Assembly (NCBI GenBank): GCA_964564535.1 | Contig: CAZMBH010000001.1 | Location: 55,557-119,556 of the forward strand | Source of the DNA: GWC2-37-13 sp964564535 | Lineage (GTDB): Bacteria > Patescibacteriota > Microgenomatia > UBA1406 > GWC2-37-13 | DNA length: 64,000 bases | Direction: 5' to 3' | Shown here: in pieces, positions 53,191 through 59,195 of the stretch | Layout: each line of letters opens with the position of its first letter | Position numbering within the stretch: position 1 is the stretch's first letter | Notes under the pieces: generated by a model | Database searches by the model: none | Told to the model about the DNA's origin: nothing | The model's input: the letters and a program-made list of their open reading frames with translations, nothing else | Made by a program: the position numbers and the translations under genes

Positions 53191-53460
53191 TTATTTAGTT
53201 TTTTTCTTGTAGTGTTCAACCACTGCGTCTCCTATAGCTTCTTCTTCAATCTTGATAACCTCATCTATCGATTTATTTTTTATCGCATAATTATTTAGAG
53301 AACCTGATAACTGCATGATGTCTGGCTCTGGTTCCAAAACAACATAGTTATTTTTTAAGGTAAAAATAACTCTTTGTCTTTTTTTAAAACCCATTCCTTT
53401 TCTAATTTTTGCCGGAATAGTGATTTGACCTTGAGATGTAATTGTTGCGGTAAATGTCAT
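53191..53460 (-). CDS. vapB: AbrB/SpoVT-type antitoxin (VapB-like)
   Basis: 89 residues from the ATG at 53460 (MTFTATITSQGQITIPAKIRKGMGF), the swapped-hairpin DNA-binding motif. Six extra codons to 53478 lie under the promoter, so they are not used. The C-terminal 40 residues (DEVIKIEEEAIGDAVVEHYKKK) would bind VapC. It is first in the operon with vapC. Confidence 0.85.
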   Translation of the reverse strand: MTFTATITSQGQITIPAKIRKGMGFKKRQRVIFTLKNNYVVLEPEPDIMQLSGSLNNYAIKNKSIDEVIKIEEEAIGDAVVEHYKKKTK

Positions 53461-53468
53461 ATGCATTA

Positions 53469-53497
53469 ATAATATCAATTCGCATTACTTTTGTCAA
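53469..53497 (-). promoter_or_regulatory. Promoter of vapBC, near-leaderless
   Basis: On the minus strand TTGACA (53492-53497), 17-nt spacer, TATTAT (53469-53474), then 8 nt to the ATG at 53460. Both boxes and the spacing are close to the sigma-70 consensus. Confidence 0.65.
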
Positions 53498-53517
53498 GAT
53501 ACATTAATTTTGACAAT

Positions 53518-53536
53518 CATCCCTAAATTTTAGCAG
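53518..53536 (-). repeat. Island junction repeat, copy 4
   Basis: CTGCTAAAATTTAGGGATG on the minus strand, upstream of the vapBC promoter. Confidence 0.8.
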
Positions 53537-53912
53537 AAAAAGAGGAATTTAAGATAGCGTGAGAAATCACGAGTTGCATGGTAATTAATGTTACCGAGCT
53601 AAACTTTTTTAGGGGGCGTTGCTTGATTTGAAACTGTTACCGAAGCAATACAATTATTTAGCATTACAAAAATATAAAATGCTAAACAACTTGTCATTCC
53701 CGCGGAGGCGGGAATCCAAGCTAAATATTCTTTTTTTAAAATGTAATTATAAACTGGATCCCCGTCTTCACGGGGATGACAGAAAGTAACAGATTTAAAT
53801 CAGTCAACGACCAGTGACGACCCAACCGTTCGGTAACACTTATCAATCATGCAACACGATCAAATAAAGAGTGTCCCGTACAACTGGACCAGTTGAATGA
53901 GGCTGGAAAAAT
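53537..53912. other. Intercassette DNA with REP copy and hairpins
   Basis: Contains the palindrome GGTAATTAATGTTACC near 53580-53595, a full REP copy (53692-53781), and the junction hairpin CAACTG-GAC-CAGTTG (53882-53896) next to GTTGAATGAGG (53893-53903). No gene seen. Confidence 0.6.
53692..53781. repeat. REP/MITE-like palindrome, copy 5 (full length)
   Basis: GTCATTCCCGCGGAGGCGGG to CGTCTTCACGGGGATGACA with the AATGTAATTATA centre. Confidence 0.85.
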
Positions 53913-54032
53913 TATTTCTTACCCATTTGCCTATCTACTTTTACAAAAAAAATTAAAAGCAAAAGGAGGGCTACCAGCATTAAGGCAAAAGGCGTCATCT
54001 GTTGTTTAAAAAACTCAGTAAGATCAATCATA
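53913..54032 (-). CDS. Small single-span membrane protein (39 residues)
   Basis: Short frame MIDLTEFFKQQM, then a hydrophobic span (about 14-28, PFALMLVALLLLIFF) and the basic tail VKVDRQMGKK. Its ATG overlaps the end of the 60-residue frame by 9 nt. The charge distribution (acidic N-terminus, basic C-terminus) suits a real membrane peptide. It has no recognised family. It could be part of a type I-like toxin or an orphan. Confidence 0.4.
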
Positions 54033-54206
54033 TTGTTTAATAATTTGACTTAACTTAACTGATAATAAATACAGGGTAATTATACCGAAAAAATAAAAGA
54101 GTGACACAAAGAAATTTTTTATTGTGAAAATAGAAATAATCAAACCTGAACAGATATTCACAGACATTTCTTGAATTGTTTTAATATGGAAAATAAACAA
54201 TTTCAT
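54024..54206 (-). CDS. Small hydrophobic protein (60 residues)
   Basis: 60 residues with two hydrophobic stretches (about 18-31 and 33-49). It overlaps the 39-residue frame that follows. It is supported only by the overlap and the composition; in AT-rich DNA such a frame could arise by chance. Confidence 0.3.
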   Translation of the reverse strand: MKLFIFHIKTIQEMSVNICSGLIISIFTIKNFFVSLFYFFGIITLYLLSVKLSQIIKQYD

Positions 54207-54248
54207 ATATGCATGTTAAATAAACAAAAATATCTTGTCTACCGCATA

Positions 54249-54277
54249 CTTGTCCGCCGAAGCTTCAACGAAGGAGG
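54249..54277. repeat. Palindrome of the CTTGTCCGNCGAAGCTTCA family, intergenic copy
   Basis: Reverse complement of the element embedded in the dcd gene at 58718-58747, with a few mismatches. Confidence 0.6.
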
Positions 54278-54333
54278 ATAACCTACAGAAGTAAAGAATT
54301 AGATTGTTGTAAGGCTAAAAATCTCTCAATATA

Positions 54334-54771
54334 TCATTTATCCAATTTTTCAATTCTCCGGATGTATTTTTCATCCGTTTTTGGTGAAGAGGCCAAAAAA
54401 GCATCAATCAGTTTGCAGGCCAGTTCAAGTGGGGTATAATCGGCGGCAAGGGCAATGACGTTGCATAGATCGTTTTCTCTAATATGTTTTGCCTGGTCTT
54501 CATTCATAGCCACCCCGGCTCGAACTCCCTTGATTCGATTGGCAGCCATGGAAACGGCACATCCGGAACCGCAGATAACAATTCCTAAATGATTTTCCGG
54601 ATTTTGTAAAACTGCTTGGGCAACTTTTTGGGAATAGTCAATTGCGTCATCTAAAGGATCGAGTTCGTAAGGACCAAGGTCTTCGATCCTCACATTTTTT
54701 TCATGGAAGTACTCAATAATCGCGTTTTTGAGTTCGATTCCCCTATGATCGGCACCGATAAAGAGAGTCAT
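54334..54771 (-). CDS. rpiB: Ribose-5-phosphate isomerase B
   Basis: 145 residues, standard length. FIGADHRGIELK, YSQKVAQAVL, GIVICGSGCAVSMAANRIKGVRAG (active-site Cys and anion loop) and NDLCNVIALAADYT are all present. It interconverts ribose- and ribulose-5-phosphate and works with Rpe at 37.4 kb. TATATT (54778-54783) lies exactly 6 nt before the ATG. Confidence 0.95.
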   Translation of the reverse strand: MTLFIGADHRGIELKNAIIEYFHEKNVRIEDLGPYELDPLDDAIDYSQKVAQAVLQNPENHLGIVICGSGCAVSMAANRIKGVRAGVAMNEDQAKHIRENDLCNVIALAADYTPLELACKLIDAFLASSPKTDEKYIRRIEKLDK

Positions 54772-54777
54772 GATAAT

Positions 54778-54783
54778 AATATA
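54778..54783 (-). promoter_or_regulatory. -10 box TATATT for rpiB, leaderless spacing
   Basis: TATATT, then 6 nt (ATTATC), then the ATG at 54771 on the minus strand. Confidence 0.5.
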
Positions 54784-54874
54784 CCATATTTGGAACTTAG
54801 TTTATCAAGTCTATCAAGTTGTAAAGTTCATCAAGTATAATTTTCTTGATAAACTTGATTAACTTGAAAAACTT

Positions 54875-54880
54875 TATAAC
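54875..54880 (+). promoter_or_regulatory. -10 box TATAAC for tatD, leaderless spacing
   Basis: TATAAC, then 6 nt (TTATTT), then the ATG at 54887. The 80 bp upstream carry nested ATCAAGTT/AACTTGAT inverted repeats. Confidence 0.5.
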
Positions 54881-54886
54881 TTATTT

Positions 54887-55834
54887 ATGTTTGACACTCA
54901 TTGTCATTTAAATTTTGGGGCCTTTAATGGAAGGGTAGAGGAGGTTGTTGACCAGGCCAAACGAAACGGCGTTAATCAGATCGTCATTCCAGGGACAGAT
55001 ATTCCGACATCAGAAAAAGCAGTTACAATTGCGGAAAAGTTTGAAGGAATTTATGCGGCAGTGGGAATTCATCCGCATCATGTGTTTGAGATATTCCAGG
55101 CTCAGGTTTCAGTTTTTTCGACCGCCTCACCCCAAAGGGGCCCCAGGCGATTGTCTCAAAAACCAAAACCTTCACCTTTTTCAATAGGCGCAAAAAATTT
55201 TAACTCCTCACCTGTCATTCCCGCGAAGGCGGGAATCCAGTCAGATCTGATTCAAATTGAAAAGCTTCTATCTCATCCAAAAGTCGTCGCCATTGGTGAA
55301 GTGGGAATTGACCGGCATATTTACCAAAAAACAAAGTACCCGGACTATAAAATTGAAGAGAAGTTTGTTGAATTACAAAAAGAGTTTTTAATTGAGCAGA
55401 TTAAATTAGCGCATAAATATAAAAAGAGTTTGATTCTTCATAACCGGGAAGCGAAAAAAGACATGTTAGAAATATTATCCAATGACGAATTGCGAATTAC
55501 GGATTACCGATCCGTTTTTCACTGTTGTGAGCCCGATCTTGAGGTATTGGAATTTGCCAAAAAACACAAAATGTTTGTCGGAGTTGACGGGGACATATTT
55601 TATAAAAAAGATAAACAGGAATTTATTAAAAAAGTTCCTTTAGAAATGTTGGTTTTGGAAACGGATTCGCCGTTTTTGTCTCCAGATCAGAAACCTGGTA
55701 ATGAACCGAAAAATATAAAAATAATTGCCGAATTCATTGCTTCATTACTTCATTGTTCCATTGATGAATTAGCTAAACAGACAACGCAAAATGCCAGAGT
55801 TTTATTTAAGGTCAGTCCTTCGAAGAAGGTCTGA
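54887..55834 (+). CDS. tatD: TatD-family metal-dependent DNase with two palindromic-repeat insertions
   Basis: 315 residues, about 50 longer than usual. Metal ligands are H5-x-H7 (DTHCHLNF), GEVGID (about 137-142), LILHNREA and LETDSPFLSPD. The extra length lies at about 70-120, between GIHPHHVFEI and LIQIEKLL. It is encoded by a 66-nt palindrome (55105-55170, QVSVFSTASPQRGP...) and a REP half-copy (55213-55240, PVIPAKAGIQ). A third palindrome (55808-55838) forms the last codons. The frame and all catalytic residues are intact, so the inserts seem tolerated as a surface loop. Confidence 0.9.
   Translation: MFDTHCHLNFGAFNGRVEEVVDQAKRNGVNQIVIPGTDIPTSEKAVTIAEKFEGIYAAVGIHPHHVFEIFQAQVSVFSTASPQRGPRRLSQKPKPSPFSIGAKNFNSSPVIPAKAGIQSDLIQIEKLLSHPKVVAIGEVGIDRHIYQKTKYPDYKIEEKFVELQKEFLIEQIKLAHKYKKSLILHNREAKKDMLEILSNDELRITDYRSVFHCCEPDLEVLEFAKKHKMFVGVDGDIFYKKDKQEFIKKVPLEMLVLETDSPFLSPDQKPGNEPKNIKIIAEFIASLLHCSIDELAKQTTQNARVLFKVSPSKKV
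55105..55170. repeat. 66-nt palindromic element inserted in frame in tatD
   Basis: The arms GGTTTCAGTTTTTTCGACCG and its approximate complement surround a CCCC/GGGG core. A homologous 66-nt element is at 57875-57940 in the MFS gene, in the same orientation and reading phase. Confidence 0.85.
55213..55240 (+). repeat. REP/MITE-like palindrome, copy 6 (half element inside tatD)
   Basis: TGTCATTCCCGCGAAGGCGG and GAATCCAG, a single hairpin, translated as VIPAKAGIQ. Confidence 0.85.
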
Positions 55835-55838
55835 CCTT
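55808..55838. terminator. Palindrome at the convergent tatD/GT4 ends
   Basis: AAGGTCAGTCCTTCG with its near-complement AAGAAGGTCTGACCTT makes a strong stem across the tatD stop, 2 nt from the GT4 stop. It may end transcription from both sides, but it also resembles the palindrome in the hydrolase gene (28989-29019), so it may be an inserted repeat. Confidence 0.5.
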
Positions 55839-56868
55839 ATATAACGGAAAGGATTTCCTTTTTAAATTTATTTGCTGAAAAAAATTCTGCTCTTTTTTTT
55901 GCTTTCGCTCCTATTTTATTTCTTAAATCTTTATTAAAACAGATTTCCCCAATTTTATCAGCGAGGTCTTGAGGATTTTCAGGGTCAGCAAACAAAGCAT
56001 TTTCTTCGGAAATCTCTTTTAAAACAGGAATATCAGACATGACTGAAGGACAAGAAAATTGAGCGGCTTCAAGGTAAGAAAAGCCGAATCCTTCGTCGTG
56101 TGAAGGTAGGATATTAAGTGAAGACTGTTTATAAAGTTTGATCAGCTCGGAATCAGGGACAAAGCCGGCGAAAATGAAGCGTTTATCGTCTTTTGTTTCA
56201 TTAATAAAATCCTTAAATTCTTTTTGCCACGGGTGGTCCAGCGACGGGGCCTGTCTCGCCTCTCCAAATATTTTCCCCACAAACATACAAGTGACATTGG
56301 CGATTTTGATTGCCCGAGCAAGATTAACCAGGTTCTTGTTCCAGGTCGCGTCACCAACATATAAGCAGTATTTAGTATCTAGTATTTTGTATTTAGTATT
56401 TTTCATCATACTAGATACTGGATACTTTATACTAAATACTTTCGGTAAACACGGATAAATAATTTTTACTTTTTGATCTTTGATTTTTAATATTTTTACG
56501 ATATCTCTCTTTGAGGCTTCAGAATCGGTGATCATTAGATCATAATTCTTTAATGCAAGCTTGTTTAATAGTATATATATAGAGCCTTTAATTCCGGCAG
56601 GAAAATGAGAGGGGTATTTAAGGGGGATTAAATCATGGATGACGGCTATCTGTTTTTTCGCTATTCGTTGAAATGTTAACGGTGTTTGGAGAAAATTAAA
56701 AAATGGGTTTATGAATACACAATCATTGTTCAATTGCTTCATTGTTTCCTTGTTGACATATGTCCATTCTGGAAAATTCTCTTTTAGAATTTGAAGATAG
56801 CGACCGATACCACGGACAGAACTAAGTTTATCTGAAGCGGTTGGATCATAAACAAAGACTTTATTCAT
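55837..56868 (-). CDS. GT4-family glycosyltransferase
   Basis: 343 residues, GT-B fold. The N-terminal half has AVIHDLIPLKYPSHFPAG. The C-terminal nucleotide-sugar domain has YVGDATWNKNLVNLARAI, FAGFVPDSELIKLYKQSSLNILPSHDEGFGFSYLEAAQFSCPSVMSDIPVLKEI, the E-x7-E motif, and a final helix. It is a soluble retaining transferase such as a mannosyltransferase, at a distance from the main glycan locus. A TAAAAT lies exactly 6 nt before the ATG. Confidence 0.9.
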   Translation of the reverse strand: MNKVFVYDPTASDKLSSVRGIGRYLQILKENFPEWTYVNKETMKQLNNDCVFINPFFNFLQTPLTFQRIAKKQIAVIHDLIPLKYPSHFPAGIKGSIYILLNKLALKNYDLMITDSEASKRDIVKILKIKDQKVKIIYPCLPKVFSIKYPVSSMMKNTKYKILDTKYCLYVGDATWNKNLVNLARAIKIANVTCMFVGKIFGEARQAPSLDHPWQKEFKDFINETKDDKRFIFAGFVPDSELIKLYKQSSLNILPSHDEGFGFSYLEAAQFSCPSVMSDIPVLKEISEENALFADPENPQDLADKIGEICFNKDLRNKIGAKAKKRAEFFSANKFKKEILSVI

Positions 56869-56874
56869 GTACTA

Positions 56875-56880
56875 ATTTTA
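56875..56880 (-). promoter_or_regulatory. -10 box TAAAAT for the GT4 gene, leaderless spacing
   Basis: TAAAAT, then 6 nt (TAGTAC), then the ATG at 56868 on the minus strand. Confidence 0.5.
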
Positions 56881-56895
56881 TCACTTAATGCAGAT

Positions 56896-57267
56896 TTATT
56901 GTATTTTCTCGAATTCTCCGTTAAGGTGAAGGTAAAAAAGATCGACTTTGAGATTGGGATATTTTTCCAGAATAATTTTTTTTGCTTTATTTAAATCCTC
57001 AGCGTGGCGGTCATGAGTGCTCTCTGCACCGTATGCACCACATTCTTCATGGTGAACTAAAACGACTTGACTTACCTGATGAAGACGGACGGAAATATCC
57101 AACTGCCCCATAATTATTTCTAGATTCTTTGTTGATCCTGCGTATCCGACATAATCATAAGTTTTATTTTTCTCACTGAAATTTTCGTTTAACCATTTTT
57201 TTAAGTATTTTTGAAACCGAAAATCTATGCAGGCAACAACAAAAGCATCACAAGTATGATTAGACAT
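56896..57267 (-). CDS. Beta-carbonic-anhydrase-like protein
   Basis: 123 residues. VACIDFRFQ gives the C-x-D-x-R zinc/dyad motif and VLVHHEECGAYG the H-x2-C ligands of beta-carbonic anhydrases. The protein is shorter than classical enzymes (about 200) and lacks much of the N-terminal arm, so activity is uncertain. It is divergent from the MFS gene over 26 bp. Confidence 0.75.
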   Translation of the reverse strand: MSNHTCDAFVVACIDFRFQKYLKKWLNENFSEKNKTYDYVGYAGSTKNLEIIMGQLDISVRLHQVSQVVLVHHEECGAYGAESTHDRHAEDLNKAKKIILEKYPNLKVDLFYLHLNGEFEKIQ

Positions 57268-57275
57268 AAAAAAAT

Positions 57276-57283
57276 ATTATAAT
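57276..57283. promoter_or_regulatory. Palindromic ATTATAAT shared by divergent carbonic-anhydrase-like and MFS genes
   Basis: The minus TATAAT (57276-57281) ends 8 nt before the start at 57267. The plus TATAAT (57278-57283) ends 10 nt before the ATG at 57294. The gap is only 26 bp, so both transcripts must arise here with leaders of about 2-4 nt. Confidence 0.6.
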
Positions 57284-57293
57284 TATATTACCA

Positions 57294-58520
57294 ATGAAAA
57301 TCAAGTCAAAAATTCCAAAAAATGTTTTTATTCTTGGGTTAGTTTCTTTTTTTAATGACATGGCTTCAGAAATGGTATATCCGATCGTCCCGATATTTTT
57401 AACGACGATTTTGAAAGTGTCAACTCCGGTCGTTGGTTTGATCGAGGGAATTGCCGAGGCGACCGCTGCTATTGGAAAATTTATCTTCGGATATCTTTCC
57501 GATAAAGTGGGAAAAAGAAAACCATTTGTTGTGAGCGGTTATGGCTTTTCAACAATTTCAAAAATTTTAATTGGGTTTGCCAGTGTTTGGCCACTGGTTT
57601 TATTTGCCCGGTTTATAGACCGGTTAGGAAAAGGTATTAGAACCGGAGCACGTGATTCATTACTTTTACAAAATACAACAAAAAACAATAAAGGATATAT
57701 CTTCGGTTATCACCGGGCATTCGATTCTTTAGGGGCGGTTTTAGGGCCGATCATCGGACTAATTTTACTTTATTTTTTTAAAGAAAATTTAAGATCAGTT
57801 TTTTATTTTGCAGCGGTTCCCGGATTAATCGGAGTGCTTTTATTAATATTTTTTGTTAAGGAAAGAAAAACTCAGGTTTCTGTTTTGTCGACCGCCACAC
57901 CCCCACGGGGGCCCCTGGCGATTGTCGAAAAACATAAACCCTCGTTTTTACAAAATTTTTCTCTAATTTGGCAAAATAAAAAACTATCATTATTTTTTGT
58001 TGCCAGTATTATTTTTTCTTTAGGAAACAGCTCTGATGCCTTTTTGATTTTACGGGCAAAAAATCTTGGACTGACAACCTTATTAGCTGTCTTAACTTAT
58101 GTCGTTTACAACATTTCCCAATCAATTCTTTCAACTCCGATGGGAAAATTAGCTGATAAAATCGGAGCGAAAAAAGTCTTTGAAGGGGGGCTTTTAGTCT
58201 TTGCCGTTGTTTATTTTTTATTCGGTTTCATAAAAAATCCGGCTTTTGTCTGGTTATTGTTTCCGATTTACGGAATATATATTGCCGCGACCGATGGCGT
58301 TTCCAAAGCTTATGTATCGGAATTTATTACTGAAAAAGAATCTGGTAGTTATTTTGGTTTATATCAAAGCGCTACGGCGATCAGTGCCTTTTTTGCTTCC
58401 TGGATCGCCGGAATTTTATGGTACAAAATCAATCCATCAACAACGTTCTATTATGGAGCCGTTATGGCCTTATTGGCTTTTTTTATTTTAAAATTTGGTA
58501 GAATATTCAAAAAAATATGA
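57294..58520 (+). CDS. MFS transporter with a palindromic insertion in the central loop
   Basis: 408 residues with twelve hydrophobic segments. GYLSDKVGKRKPFV in loop 2-3 is the MFS motif A (G-x3-D-x2-G-x-R/K-x). DRLGKGIRTGARDSLL resembles a tetracycline/fosmidomycin-type or YxiO-type subgroup. Residues about 195-216 (QVSVLSTATPPRGP...) come from a 66-nt palindrome (57875-57940) that falls in the cytoplasmic loop between helices 6 and 7. The substrate is unknown. The stop overlaps the next start by 4 nt. Confidence 0.85.
   Translation: MKIKSKIPKNVFILGLVSFFNDMASEMVYPIVPIFLTTILKVSTPVVGLIEGIAEATAAIGKFIFGYLSDKVGKRKPFVVSGYGFSTISKILIGFASVWPLVLFARFIDRLGKGIRTGARDSLLLQNTTKNNKGYIFGYHRAFDSLGAVLGPIIGLILLYFFKENLRSVFYFAAVPGLIGVLLLIFFVKERKTQVSVLSTATPPRGPLAIVEKHKPSFLQNFSLIWQNKKLSLFFVASIIFSLGNSSDAFLILRAKNLGLTTLLAVLTYVVYNISQSILSTPMGKLADKIGAKKVFEGGLLVFAVVYFLFGFIKNPAFVWLLFPIYGIYIAATDGVSKAYVSEFITEKESGSYFGLYQSATAISAFFASWIAGILWYKINPSTTFYYGAVMALLAFFILKFGRIFKKI
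57875..57940. repeat. 66-nt palindromic element inserted in frame in the MFS gene
   Basis: Homologous to 55105-55170 in tatD over its whole length, same strand and codon phase. Confidence 0.85.
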
Positions 58521-59089
58521 TCCTTGGACCAAAAAAATTATTACAATTAGTAAAAAAAATAAAGTTGGTAGAAAATTTAGATAAGAGAGAATTAACCACT
58601 CCGGAAGGAGCAGGGTTTGATATTAGATTAGGAGAAGTTCATAAGTTGGATGGAGGAAAAGCATATTTGGGAATAACGCATAGGGAAACGCCAAAAATTA
58701 AGACGGTCATAAAATATTCCGACTTCGCTGAAGCTTCGTCGGACAAGCAAAAATCAAAAATTCAAAGTATTACTATAAAGCCCGGTGAGTTTTATTTATT
58801 ATCTTCGATCGAAGAGTTTAATATTCCCTTAGATTTAACCGTAAATTTTAAACCCCGGACGACATTGTTTAGGTCAGGTTTATTTTTACGGACAGGAAAT
58901 GTAGCCCCAGGTTATCACGGTAAGGTAACATTTGCCGTAAAAAACGAAGGGCCGATTTTTGTTACCATGGAACTTGGTTGCCGGTTTGCCCACGCCCAGT
59001 TTTACGAAGTAAAAGGCGGCGGAACTCAATATAAGGGACAATGGCAGGGGGGAAGGGTTACTACCAAGAAAAGGGAGAGGCAGATTTAA
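58517..59089 (+). CDS. dcd: dCTP deaminase / dUTPase-family protein
   Basis: 190 residues, trimeric dUTPase fold. GAGFDIRLGEVHKL, FYLLSSIEEFNIP, FKPRTTLFRSGLFL, APGYHGKVTFAVKNEGP and GCRFAHAQFYEV follow the Dcd order. The enzyme makes or clears dUTP on the way to dUMP for thymidylate synthase. Residues of about SDFAEASSDKQK (58717-58748) come from a small palindrome and enlarge a loop. It starts 4 nt inside the MFS gene. Confidence 0.85.
   Translation: MILGPKKLLQLVKKIKLVENLDKRELTTPEGAGFDIRLGEVHKLDGGKAYLGITHRETPKIKTVIKYSDFAEASSDKQKSKIQSITIKPGEFYLLSSIEEFNIPLDLTVNFKPRTTLFRSGLFLRTGNVAPGYHGKVTFAVKNEGPIFVTMELGCRFAHAQFYEVKGGGTQYKGQWQGGRVTTKKRERQI
58718..58747. repeat. Small palindrome embedded in dcd
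   Basis: TCCGACTTCGCTGAAGCTTC then GTCGGACAAG. Reverse-complement homologue of the intergenic copy at 54249-54277. Confidence 0.65.
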
Positions 59090-59091
59090 TT

Positions 59092-59190
59092 TTCAATTTT
59101 CCATTTTCAATTTACAATAAATGATCCAATTCTCAATGTTTCAAACGTTTGAAAATTGAGTCATTGAAAATTCAATGAAAATTAAAAATT
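59092..59190. repeat. AT-rich imperfect palindrome upstream of folC
   Basis: Centred on TTTCAAACGTTTGAAA (about 59138-59153), with AATGAT...CAATTCTCAAT to the left and ATTGAGTCATT to the right. A diverged copy of one arm is at about 49515-49550 in the TA island. Confidence 0.6.
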
Positions 59191-59195
59191 GAAAA

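Noticed and set aside
47880..53903. Integron with attC sites
   Set aside because: Only the RYYYAAC half is seen; the opposite GTTRRRY core does not match at the hairpins and no integrase is in the window.
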